Program-made: the position numbers and the translations under genes
Source of the DNA: Nocardioidaceae bacterium
GTDB lineage: Bacteria; Actinomycetota; Actinomycetes; Propionibacteriales; Nocardioidaceae
Assembly (NCBI GenBank): GCA_025965395.1
Contig: JAOPXA010000152.1
Coordinates: 1 to 6,132 of the forward strand
Reading direction: 5' to 3'
DNA: 6,132 nucleotides
Notes under the pieces: model-generated
Seen by the model: only the letters and a program-made list of their open reading frames with translations
Databases searched by the model: none
What the model was told of the DNA's origin: nothing
Part shown: positions 1 to 5,952 of the stretch, in pieces
Layout: the number at the start of each line of letters is the position of its first letter
Numbering within the stretch: the stretch's first letter is position 1

Positions 1-431
1 TTCGGCAAGGGTCCGAGCAGCCGAGTAAGCCACATGACGGGCGCGGCGGACGCGAGGGCAACACGTTCGGAGTGCTGCATGCCCATCGTGCGAGGGCCGA
101 CGCCAATGGCCACATACGAGACGAGCACCATGATGCCGACCGCGATGAGGAGACGCTGCCAGGTGGTCTCGAACGAGTCAGCCACGACGAACGCCACGAG
201 CACGATCGAGGTGGTCTCGGCGACCATACGCAGGAGCAGGTTGCTGTTGATGTAGTGCGCGGGGTCCTCGAGGATATGAACGAGGCGCTTGGCCCCGGCC
301 CTCCCCTCGTGCTCGAGCTCTTCGGCGCGAGCTTTGGAGAACGACGAGATTGCCGCATCGACGCTGGCCGAGATCCCCGCTATGACGGCCAGGATCACGG
401 CCACGACTATCGGCAGGCTATCGCCGACCAT
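1..431 (-). CDS. HlyC/CorC-family (DUF21/CNNM) membrane protein, N-terminal part
   Basis: This is the first 143 residues of a membrane protein that continues beyond the left edge. It opens with MVGDSLPIVVAVILAV. Hydrophobic segments lie at about residues 6-27, 74-86, 93-111 and probably 124-142. The short soluble stretch FSKARAEELEHEGRAGAKRL (about 31-50), followed by LVHILEDPAHYINSNLLLRM, is the typical cytosolic loop of the DUF21/CNNM transmembrane domain. Family members usually carry a CBS pair and a CorC_HlyC domain after this; both would lie outside the window, so their presence is inferred. The family is linked to magnesium or other cation export. The start is the ATG 12 bp after the ybeY stop, and that stop is in the same frame, so no earlier start is possible. 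The ribosome site is weak, which suggests coupling to ybeY. The M. tuberculosis equivalent by position is Rv2366c, with era usually following. Confidence 0.85.
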   Translation of the reverse strand, partial: MVGDSLPIVVAVILAVIAGISASVDAAISSFSKARAEELEHEGRAGAKRLVHILEDPAHYINSNLLLRMVAETTSIVLVAFVVADSFETTWQRLLIAVGIMVLVSYVAIGVGPRTMGMQHSERVALASAAPVMWLTRLLGPLP

Positions 432-443
432 GCGGGACCCCGC

Positions 444-923
444 TCATACCGAAAGCTCGGGGTCGATGCCGGTCTTGACACCGTTCCACTCGATCAGGAG
501 GCGGCCTTGGAGACCGAACATCTCCTTGTGCTCGGCGGGCTCCGCGTGGTCGTAGCCGAGCAGGTGCAAGATGCCGTGGACGGTCAACAGCTCGATCTCG
601 TCGGCCGTCGAGTGGCCGGCGGCCGGCGCTTGCTGAGCAGCGACGGCGGGGCATAGCGCGATGTCGCCGAGGTAGCCCTCATCGGACTCTGCATCGACCG
701 ATCCGGGCGTGAGCTCATCCATCGGAAAGGAGAGGACGTCGGTCGGGCCGTCTTTGTCCATCCACTGCTTGTTGAGCACAGCGATCGTGTCGGGGTCGAC
801 GAGCCGGACCGTCAGTTCAGTAGCAGGATGAAGCCGCATCCGCTTCATGACGAAGCGGCAGAGCTGAGTCAGCGTGACGACATCGACGTCGGCGTCTGAC
901 TCATCGAGTATGTCGACGTTCAC
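444..923 (-). CDS. ybeY: Endoribonuclease YbeY, rRNA maturation factor
   Basis: The 159-residue product is a zinc-dependent single-strand endoribonuclease of the UPF0054/YbeY family, which acts in 16S rRNA 3'-end maturation and ribosome quality control. The signature HGILHLLGYDH is at residues 116-126, so H116, H120 and H126 are the expected zinc ligands. The other family block TDVLSFPMDE is at 61-70, and the GYLGDIALCP strand is at 83-92. Length matches the family (about 150-165 residues). I chose the GTG at 923 because AGAAGGA lies 4 nt upstream and the protein then begins VNVDILDES, like other actinobacterial YbeY proteins. An ATG at 977 would add 18 residues lacking family character. With the GTG start the gene overlaps the phoH-like gene by 23 bp, which implies translational coupling. 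The downstream DUF21 gene follows after 12 bp. Confidence 0.95.
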   Translation of the reverse strand: MNVDILDESDADVDVVTLTQLCRFVMKRMRLHPATELTVRLVDPDTIAVLNKQWMDKDGPTDVLSFPMDELTPGSVDAESDEGYLGDIALCPAVAAQQAPAAGHSTADEIELLTVHGILHLLGYDHAEPAEHKEMFGLQGRLLIEWNGVKTGIDPELSV

Positions 924-1896
924 TGGATCCTTCTCCGGACTCGAAGGTGTCATAGGCCGCGACAATGCGACCGACAAGCTTGTGTCGGACGACGTCCTGA
1001 GCGGTCAACATCGTGAAGTTGATGTCGCGCACACCTTCGAGGATGTCCTTGACGACGCGGAGGCCGCTCTTCTGACCCGACGGGAGATCGACCTGCGTGA
1101 TGTCGCCGGTGATGACCATCTTGGAACCAAACCCGAGGCGCGTGAGAAACATCTTCATCTGCTCCTGCGAGGTGTTCTGAGCCTCGTCGAGTATGATGAA
1201 CGCGTCGTTGAGCGTGCGACCGCGCATGTAGGCGAGCGGGGCGACCTCGATGATGCCTGACGTCAGAAGCTTGGGGATCGTCTCCGGGTCGATCATGTCG
1301 TGCAGCGCGTCATACAGAGGGCGCAGGTACGGATCGATCTTCTCGCTGAGCGTGCCGGGCAGGAAGCCAAGCTTCTCGCCCGCTTCAACCGCAGGACGGG
1401 TCAGGATGATCCGGTTGATCTCCTTGTTGTTGAGCGCCTGCACGGCCTTGGCCATGGCGAGATAGGTCTTGCCCGTGCCTGCGGGCCCGATGCCGAAGAC
1501 GACAGTATGTTTGTCGATCGCATCGACGTAGCGCTTCTGGTTGAGCGTCTTGGGTCGGATGGTGCGACCCCGGTTGGAAAGGATGTTGAGGCTCAGGATC
1601 TCGGCCGGAGTCGCTTGCGTCTCCTGGCGAAGGATCGCGATGGAGCGCTGCACGGTCTCGGCGGTGAGCCCCTGGCCGGTGCGGATAATCGTGACCAACT
1701 CGTCGACCAACCGCTCGATGAGTGCTGCTTCGCTGGCCTGACCACGCACGGTGACCGTGTTGCCACGCGCGTGGATCGTCGCTTCGAACTCGCCCTCGAT
1801 GATGCGCAAGAACTCGTCAGCCGGGCCGAACAATGCCACCGTCGGGATGCTGGCTGGAACGGTGATCGTGTAGGGGATGTTTTCTGGTTCCGTCAT
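901..1896 (-). CDS. PhoH-like ATPase (PhoL/YbeZ type)
   Basis: The 331-residue product is a PhoH-family P-loop ATPase of the YbeZ/PhoL kind, M. tuberculosis PhoH1 (Rv2368c) being the positional counterpart. An N-terminal KH-like region (about 14-75) precedes the ATPase core. The Walker A motif GPAGTGKT is at 137-144, the conserved LTRPAVEAGEKLGFLPG block at 165-181, YMRGRTL at 223-229, Walker B FIILDEAQN at 233-241 and TGDITQVDLP at 263-272. All catalytic motifs are intact. The family is linked to RNA metabolism and is commonly encoded beside ybeY, as here. The ATG at 1896 comes 12 bp after the HIT gene stop. The preceding bases (ACTTATTGACCT) contain no Shine-Dalgarno match, so initiation probably depends on coupling with the HIT gene or is leaderless. 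The C-terminal tail (about 317-331) is polar and probably disordered. Confidence 0.95.
   Translation of the reverse strand: MTEPENIPYTITVPASIPTVALFGPADEFLRIIEGEFEATIHARGNTVTVRGQASEAALIERLVDELVTIIRTGQGLTAETVQRSIAILRQETQATPAEILSLNILSNRGRTIRPKTLNQKRYVDAIDKHTVVFGIGPAGTGKTYLAMAKAVQALNNKEINRIILTRPAVEAGEKLGFLPGTLSEKIDPYLRPLYDALHDMIDPETIPKLLTSGIIEVAPLAYMRGRTLNDAFIILDEAQNTSQEQMKMFLTRLGFGSKMVITGDITQVDLPSGQKSGLRVVKDILEGVRDINFTMLTAQDVVRHKLVGRIVAAYDTFESGEGSSERRHTR
928..936 (-). promoter_or_regulatory. Ribosome binding site of ybeY inside the phoH-like gene
   Basis: On the minus strand, GGAGAAGGA ends 4 nt before the GTG at 923. It lies in the last codons of the phoH-like gene and decides the ybeY start in favour of GTG 923 over the ATG further upstream. 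Confidence 0.6.
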
Positions 1897-1908
1897 AGGT
1901 CAATAAGT

Positions 1909-2250
1909 CTAGCCGGGGGGCCAGGAGAATTCTCGTCCCGCGAGAACGTGACCGTGGGCATGGAAGACCGACTGGCCCGCTTCGGCGCCCGTGTTGAAGA
2001 CCAGGCGGTATGCGTGGCCGAATCCTTCGGCTTCGGCTATCGCACGCGCGTCGGTGAGAAGCGCGGCCGCGGCGACCGGCTCCGCTGCGGCCAACGAGGC
2101 GATGTCGGGGTGGTGAATGCGCGGGATCACGAGGATGTGCACGGGCGCTTGGGGGTTGATGTCGCGGAACGCGATCGTGTGCTCGCACTCGGCGACGATC
2201 GTGGCGGGGATGTCGCCCGCGACGATCGAGCAGAAGAGGCAGTCAGACAT
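1909..2250 (-). CDS. HIT-family (histidine triad) protein, HINT-like
   Basis: The 113-residue product is a histidine-triad nucleotide-binding protein; such proteins hydrolyse or transfer nucleoside monophosphates, for example from phosphoramidates or adenylylated molecules. The triad is HAHGHVL at residues 97-103 (H97, H99, H101) after the family block NTGAEAGQSVFH. An N-terminal CLFC (C4, C7) fits the zinc-binding HINT branch, and INPQAPVHILVIPRIHH (31-47) is the usual substrate-pocket strand. Residues between the triad histidines are small (Ala, Gly) rather than large hydrophobics. I start at ATG 2250, giving MSDCLFC, the common family opening. A GTG 18 bp upstream is possible but less likely. 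The gene is the first minus-strand reading frame after the long hairpin. A TAGGGT at 2258-2263 could be a -10 box for an almost leaderless transcript, but its -35 is poor. The precise physiological substrate cannot be told from sequence. Confidence 0.9.
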   Translation of the reverse strand: MSDCLFCSIVAGDIPATIVAECEHTIAFRDINPQAPVHILVIPRIHHPDIASLAAAEPVAAAALLTDARAIAEAEGFGHAYRLVFNTGAEAGQSVFHAHGHVLAGREFSWPPG

Positions 2251-2288
2251 ACCCCACACCCTAGCCACTCAAGCAGGTTGAAGACACT

Positions 2289-2357
2289 CTCCGCTGGCGG
2301 AACCAATATGGTCGCTTTTTTCCGCAAAAGACGATCATATTGGTTCCCTCAGCGGAG
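2289..2357 (-). terminator. Long imperfect hairpin between dnaJ and the HIT gene
   Basis: Arms 2289-2314 and 2332-2357 are inverted repeats of 26 bp, with imperfect pairs only at 2297/2349, 2298/2348 and 2311/2335. With one bulged base (2331), the stem extends five more pairs (CTTTT at 2315-2319 with AAAAG at 2326-2330), leaving a 6-nt loop. It begins 12 bp beyond the dnaJ stop codon, where an operon terminator is expected. There is no T-run after the stem on either strand, so it is not a classical intrinsic terminator; U-less hairpin terminators have been proposed for actinobacteria. It could also be a mobile palindrome or RNA-stability element. Confidence 0.55.
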
Positions 2358-2368
2358 GCGGGGGAAGG

Positions 2369-3529
2369 TCAGCGGGCGTTGAAGGCGTTCTTGATGCGAC
2401 CGAACACGCCCTTGTGGCTGGATGAGCTGAACTGCGCCTCGGGCCGCTCCTCGTCGCGCAGCTTGGCGAGCTGCATCAACAAGTCGCGTTGCTCGTCGCT
2501 GAGCTTGGACGGGGTGTCGACGATGACGCGGACGTTGAGGTCACCACGGCCGACGGTACGAAGCCGCGGCACTCCCCTGCCGCGTACCGTGATCGTCTCG
2601 CCCGACTGCGTGCCGGGAGGGATCTCGAGCGGCACGGTGAGCTCCATGTCGGAGCCTTCCGTCGCCAAATCGGCCTCCAACGTCGGCAGGTCGAGATGCG
2701 CGCCGAGCGCCGCCGCCGTCATGGGCAACGTGACGTCGCAGTAGAGATGGTCGCCCTCGCGCGTGAAGAGATCGTGGCGCGAGACGTTGATCTCGACATA
2801 GAGGTCACCCGGCGGGCCACCAGCTGGCCCGACCTCGCCCTCACCGGAGAGCTGGATGCGGGTGCCGTGGTCGACTCCGGGCGGGACCTTGACGGTCATG
2901 GTGCGACGCGACCGCACGCGACCTTCGCCCGTGCACTCGGGGCATGGGTTGGAGATGATCGAGCCGAATCCCTGGCATGTCGGGCAAGGGCGCGATGTAC
3001 GCATGTCGCCAAGCAGCGAACGCTGCACGTGCTGGACTTCGCCGTGCCCATGGCATGTGGTGCAGGTGACGGGCTGAGATCCCTCGGCCGCACCAGAGCC
3101 GTGACAGACCGTGCAGAGAATCGCCGTGTCGACCTTGAACTCACGACTAACTCCGAAGGCTGCTTCGGCGAGGTCGAGGCGCATACGCAGGAGGGCGTCC
3201 TGGCCGCGACGCGTGCGCGTGCGCGGACCCCGCTGACCGTTGCCACCGAAGAATGCGTCGACGATGTCGTCGAAGGAGAAGCCCTGACCGAAGCCAGCTC
3301 CCCCACCTTGACCGCCGAGCGGGTTGCCGCCGCGGTCATAGACCGAACGCTTCGCGGGGTCCGACAACACCTCGTAGGCCACCTGGACAGCCTTGAACTG
3401 CTCTTCGGCATGGTCCTCGGAGTTGACGTCCGGGTGGTACTTTCGCGCGAGCTTGCGGTAAGCCTTCTTGAGCTCCTCTGGCGACGCCTCACGGCTCACA
3501 CCCAGGGTCTCGTAGTAATCCTGGCTCAT
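2369..3529 (-). CDS. dnaJ: Chaperone DnaJ (Hsp40), DnaJ2 type
   Basis: The 386-residue cytosolic co-chaperone stimulates DnaK ATPase activity and delivers unfolded proteins. The J domain spans about 1-66, with the essential HPD at 32-34. A short glycine/phenylalanine region follows (about 67-98, including [13 protein letters not shown]). Four CxxCxGxG zinc-finger repeats begin at C139, C156, C182 and C196, all complete. The C-terminal substrate-binding domains follow (about 205-350), with the block [22 protein letters not shown], and then a polar tail ending [10 protein letters not shown]. The length is normal for type I DnaJ. It lies immediately after hrcA: the hrcA TAG is followed directly by the dnaJ ATG, and the ribosome site GGAAGG is in the last hrcA codons. 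Linkage to hrcA rather than dnaK-grpE marks it as the actinobacterial DnaJ2 paralogue (M. tuberculosis Rv2373c). Expression should follow CIRCE/HrcA control. rsmE, often the next gene, is not present here. Confidence 0.98.
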   Translation of the reverse strand: MSQDYYETLGVSREASPEELKKAYRKLARKYHPDVNSEDHAEEQFKAVQVAYEVLSDPAKRSVYDRGGNPLGGQGGGAGFGQGFSFDDIVDAFFGGNGQRGPRTRTRRGQDALLRMRLDLAEAAFGVSREFKVDTAILCTVCHGSGAAEGSQPVTCTTCHGHGEVQHVQRSLLGDMRTSRPCPTCQGFGSIISNPCPECTGEGRVRSRRTMTVKVPPGVDHGTRIQLSGEGEVGPAGGPPGDLYVEINVSRHDLFTREGDHLYCDVTLPMTAAALGAHLDLPTLEADLATEGSDMELTVPLEIPPGTQSGETITVRGRGVPRLRTVGRGDLNVRVIVDTPSKLSDEQRDLLMQLAKLRDEERPEAQFSSSSHKGVFGRIKNAFNAR

Positions 3530-4552
3530 CTAACCTTCCGAAATCGTTCGACCGACATACCGAGCAACTGCTCCTACCGCGGCCATGGTGCCGGGGTAGT
3601 CCATGCGCATCGGCCCGACCGTACCCAAGGTCGCAAGGGCCTCGTCGTCAGACCCGTAGGCCGAGGCGACCACCGAGGTGGTCGCGAGTTCTTGATAGCC
3701 CGTCTCGCTGCCGATGCGCACGGTCATCAGGCTGGGCGACGTCGCTTCACCCAGGAGCCTGAGCAACACGACCTGCTCCTCAAGCGCCTCAAGCACCGGC
3801 CTGATGGCCGTGTCGAAGTCGGCACCGAAGCGGGCAAGGTTGGCCGTGCCGCCGACGGCGATCCTCTCGTCGGAGCGCTCGTTGGAGAAGGTCTGCGCCA
3901 GCGTCGTCACGATCGCTGTGACGATCGGACGGTCGGGCCGTGCGAATTGGTCGATGATGTCGGCAAGCCGGAGCGACGCCTCGGGCAGCCGCTGGCCCAG
4001 CGAAGCCTGCGTGATGCGACTGCGCATGCTCGACACGAGTTGCTCCGACGGCGTGCTCTCCAGCTCGATGATGCGCTGCTCGACGCGACCGCTGCTCGTG
4101 ATGACGACGATGAGAATCTTGGCGCCCTCGAGCGGCACCAGCTCGATGTGCCTCACAGTGGAGCGCGTCAGCGAGGGGTACTGCACGATCGCTACCTGGT
4201 TAGTGAGCTGCGCAAGCACCCGAACGCTGCGCTGGACGACGTCGTCGACGTCGACAGCCCCTTCCATGAAGGTCTCGATGGCCCGGCGTTCGGCGGTGGT
4301 CAAGGTGCGCACGGTCGACAGCTTGTCGACGAACAGGCGATAGCCTTTGTCCGTAGGGATGCGGCCGGCGCTCGTATGAGGCTGGGCGATCAAGCCTTCT
4401 TCCTCGAGCAGCGCCATGTCGTTGCGCACCGTCGCGGGCGAGACGCCCAGGCTGTGACGCTCGACGAGCGTCCGCGACCCGACGGGCTCGTGGGTGGCGA
4501 CGTAGTCCTCGACGATCGCCCGGAGCACGGCGAGCTTTCTTTCTTCGGACAT
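3530..4552 (-). CDS. hrcA: Heat-inducible transcription repressor HrcA
   Basis: The 340-residue repressor binds CIRCE operators and is released on heat shock, its folding being assisted by GroEL in studied bacteria. The N-terminal winged helix (about 1-75) shows [18 protein letters not shown], the recognition region [21 protein letters not shown] and the family-specific [20 protein letters not shown] (57-76). The C-terminal part includes the conserved [22 protein letters not shown] near the end. Length is typical. The reading frame stays open 112 codons further upstream, but the ATG at 4552 is clearly the start: GGGAGG sits 6 nt upstream and the protein then begins as other HrcA proteins do. 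The CIRCE lies 18 bp before this ATG, so the gene is autoregulated. dnaJ follows with no spacer, giving a two-gene heat-shock operon. Confidence 0.98.
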   Translation of the reverse strand: MSEERKLAVLRAIVEDYVATHEPVGSRTLVERHSLGVSPATVRNDMALLEEEGLIAQPHTSAGRIPTDKGYRLFVDKLSTVRTLTTAERRAIETFMEGAVDVDDVVQRSVRVLAQLTNQVAIVQYPSLTRSTVRHIELVPLEGAKILIVVITSSGRVEQRIIELESTPSEQLVSSMRSRITQASLGQRLPEASLRLADIIDQFARPDRPIVTAIVTTLAQTFSNERSDERIAVGGTANLARFGADFDTAIRPVLEALEEQVVLLRLLGEATSPSLMTVRIGSETGYQELATTSVVASAYGSDDEALATLGTVGPMRMDYPGTMAAVGAVARYVGRTISEG

Positions 4553-4558
4553 GACACA

Positions 4559-4564
4559 CCTCCC
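4559..4564 (-). promoter_or_regulatory. Ribosome binding site of hrcA
   Basis: GGGAGG on the minus strand ends 6 nt before the ATG at 4552. It fixes the hrcA start and lies between that start and the CIRCE operator. Confidence 0.75.
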
Positions 4565-4570
4565 GACGCG

Positions 4571-4597
4571 CTGGCACTCTCGGTCCTTAAGTGCCAG
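4571..4597. promoter_or_regulatory. CIRCE operator (HrcA binding site)
   Basis: CTGGCACTC (4571-4579), a 9-bp spacer, then AAGTGCCAG (4589-4597) form an inverted repeat with 8 of 9 positions paired. This matches the CIRCE architecture (nine-base arm ending in GCACTC, N9, and its complement) with one imperfect inner position (A where G is expected at 4589). It lies 18 bp before the hrcA ATG and 9 bp before the GTG of the divergent gene. HrcA bound here should repress hrcA-dnaJ; an effect on the divergent gene is inferred only from geometry. Confidence 0.92.
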
Positions 4598-4601
4598 TCT
4601 A
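4596..4601 (-). promoter_or_regulatory. Possible -10 box of the hrcA-dnaJ promoter
   Basis: TAGACT on the minus strand touches the outer edge of the CIRCE, which would place the transcription start inside the operator, a common arrangement for HrcA repression. No convincing -35 is visible 16-18 bp further upstream (GC-rich there), so this is tentative. Confidence 0.3.
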
Positions 4602-4606
4602 GCGAG

Positions 4607-5038
4607 GTGACCGATATCCGCCGCGATGGAACCGCCCTTGTCGTCCAGGGAAGTGATGCACGTCTCACGTATGAGTCTCGCACCGTCACTCTCGACTCCG
4701 GTGAGGTCGTCAAGCACGAGTCTCAAGGCGGCAGTCTTTCGTCGGTATGGGCGACAGATCTCGGCGATTGCTACGTCGAGGTCGTCTTCCTCGGCGACGG
4801 TCCCGTCGGCGGTGAGCTCGTCTTGGTCGTGCCCGGGTCGGACGTCGTCGCCGTGGGCGACCTCTACCCGGCGGAGGCGCCTGCGCACGTCGGCCCGACC
4901 TGGCCGGTCGCAGTCGACATGGCGTTAGGCCTCGTGACCGAGACCACCACGATCTATGCCTCGACGGGCGTCATCACGAAGGACGACCTCGACACCTCGC
5001 ACCAGCGTCTCCTCGGCTCGCTGTACGGCCATGGCTGA
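4607..5038 (+). CDS. Small protein resembling a metal-ligand-less MBL-fold C-terminal half
   Basis: The 143-residue product starts at GTG 4607, the only plausible start before the conserved part; the weak GCGAG preceding it gives little ribosome-site support, and the transcript may be nearly leaderless. No signal peptide or membrane segment is visible. Residues about 55-140 ([20 protein letters not shown], then [16 protein letters not shown] and [12 protein letters not shown]) resemble the second half of metallo-beta-lactamase-fold hydrolases, where an HxxGD strand, a GDL turn and a closing PGHG occur. D85 in the GDL turn is retained. The HxHxDH motif is absent, the usual His before GGEL is missing, and PGHG is replaced by ASTGV. 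A catalytic metal site is therefore unlikely. MBL-fold genes occur between DUF3097 and hrcA in other actinobacteria, as I recall, so this may be a shortened, decayed homologue. It overlaps the DUF3097 gene by 8 bp and is divergent from hrcA across the CIRCE. The function is unknown. Confidence 0.7.
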   Translation: MTDIRRDGTALVVQGSDARLTYESRTVTLDSGEVVKHESQGGSLSSVWATDLGDCYVEVVFLGDGPVGGELVLVVPGSDVVAVGDLYPAEAPAHVGPTWPVAVDMALGLVTETTTIYASTGVITKDDLDTSHQRLLGSLYGHG

Positions 5039-5858
5039 CCGCTACGGCAACGACGTCCTCGCCGGCGACTGGAAAGAACCGCCTCGCGGTCGATCGACCA
5101 CGCATCACGGTGAGATGGGCGAGGTCGTCGAGGAAGCCGTCACGGGGTTCTGCGGGGCCATCGTCCGGATGGACCGCGACCTCTACACCGTCGAGCTCGA
5201 GGACCGCTTCGGCAAGCGGCGTACGTTTCCGCTTGGGCCAGGATTCCTGCTCGACGGCAAGCCAATCCTGCTCGAGGCGCCTGTGCGGACCGCTCCGAAG
5301 AAGGCGACGCATACGGCGTCGGGATCGATCGCGGTGGCGGGCGCGTCAGCGCGCGTGGCGAGGAGCAGCAGGATCTACGTCGAGGGCCGTCACGACGCGG
5401 AGCTCGTGCAGCGCGTGTGGGGCGACGATCTTGCGCTGGAGGGCGTGGTGGTCGAGTACCTCGGCGGCATCGATGACTTGAGCGCCATCGTCAAGGAATT
5501 CGCCCCCACCTCGGACCGCAAGCTCGGCGTGCTGGTCGATCACCTCGTGGCCGGGTCCAAGGAAACGCGCATCGCGGCGAGCATCAAGAATCCTCACGTC
5601 CTGGTCGTCGGGCACCCGTTCGTCGACGTCTGGCAAGCCGTCAAGCCGTCAAGCATCGGGATCGAGGCATGGCCCGTCATCCCGCGCGGGATCGAATGGA
5701 AGCACGGCATTTGCCAAGCATTCGGTTGGCCCCATGCGGATCAGGCTGATATTGCCAGGGCTTGGAAGCGCATCCTGGCCGGCGTTGACACATACGCCGA
5801 TCTGGAGCCAGCGTTGCTTGGTCGCGTCGAGGAACTCATCGACTTCGTGACGACCTAG
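5031..5858 (+). CDS. DUF3097 family protein with Toprim-like signature
   Basis: The 275-residue product matches my recollection of the DUF3097 family, which is conserved in Actinobacteria and has no established function. It begins [14 protein letters not shown]. Residues about 37-82 (GFCGAIVRMDRDLYTVELED, then FPLGPGFLLDGKPILL) look like a small beta-barrel or SH3-like module. A linker rich in Ala, Thr and Ser follows. Residues 115-124 are IYVEGRHDAE and 165-178 are LGVLVDHLVAGSKE, resembling the glutamate and acidic motifs of Toprim domains as in RNase M5. The C-terminal part has WPVIPRGIEWKHGICQAFGWP (214-234). No signal peptide or membrane segment is visible, so it should be cytosolic. The ATG lies inside the upstream gene's last codons (ATGGCTGA overlap), implying translational coupling, and a long hairpin starts one base after the stop. 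A nucleic-acid role is an inference. Confidence 0.85.
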   Translation: MADRYGNDVLAGDWKEPPRGRSTTHHGEMGEVVEEAVTGFCGAIVRMDRDLYTVELEDRFGKRRTFPLGPGFLLDGKPILLEAPVRTAPKKATHTASGSIAVAGASARVARSSRIYVEGRHDAELVQRVWGDDLALEGVVVEYLGGIDDLSAIVKEFAPTSDRKLGVLVDHLVAGSKETRIAASIKNPHVLVVGHPFVDVWQAVKPSSIGIEAWPVIPRGIEWKHGICQAFGWPHADQADIARAWKRILAGVDTYADLEPALLGRVEELIDFVTT

Positions 5859-5859
5859 C

Positions 5860-5929
5860 CCCCATGATTTGGATACTTAAACGCGGATCGAGTCGGTGCA
5901 ATCGGCCTCTAAGTATCCAAATCTTGGGG
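5860..5929. terminator. Hairpin between convergent DUF3097 gene and hemW
   Basis: Arms 5860-5879 and 5910-5929 form a 20-bp inverted repeat with a single mismatch (5865/5924), closing a 30-nt loop. It begins one base after the DUF3097 stop and ends 23 bp before the convergent hemW stop, so a bidirectional terminator is the simplest reading. No T-run follows on either strand. The upper stem (GATTTGGATACTTA) is AT-rich in an otherwise GC-rich region. Confidence 0.6.
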
Positions 5930-5952
5930 ATTGGAGGAAAAGCGAACGCCGC

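Noticed and set aside
72..656. A 194-codon plus-strand open frame opposite ybeY and the DUF21 gene
   Set aside because: It is a shadow frame: the minus strand encodes YbeY with its complete zinc motif and a convincing membrane protein across the same bases.
924..977. Longer ybeY beginning at ATG 977
   Set aside because: It would overlap the phoH-like gene by 77 bp and add a non-conserved leader. The GTG at 923 has a good ribosome site and the expected N-terminus.
2251..2268. HIT gene starting at GTG 2268
   Set aside because: The six added residues (MARVWG) are not family-like, and ATG 2250 gives the usual MSDCLFC opening. It cannot be fully excluded because neither start has a strong ribosome site.
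2267..2273. ACTCAAG, a half-site of the HspR/HAIR heat-shock operator, upstream of the HIT gene
   Set aside because: HAIR needs CTTGAGT, seven bases, then ACTCAAG. The second arm is absent at the required distance on both strands, so this is probably chance.
4553..4888. Extension of hrcA to an upstream ATG (452 residues)
   Set aside because: The extra 112 residues are antisense to the MBL-like gene and would place the CIRCE and the hrcA ribosome site inside coding sequence. HrcA normally begins at the ATG at 4552.
2489..5038. An 849-codon plus-strand open frame running antisense to dnaJ and hrcA and into the MBL-like gene
   Set aside because: Its translation over 2489-4606 is Arg/Asp/His-rich shadow sequence of high-GC genes, while the minus strand there encodes intact DnaJ and HrcA. 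Only the part from GTG 4607 has protein-like character and an own context.
5933..5937. GGAGG on the plus strand after the second hairpin
   Set aside because: It looks like a ribosome site, but no start codon with a usable reading frame follows, and the downstream DNA is the hemW coding end on the other strand.
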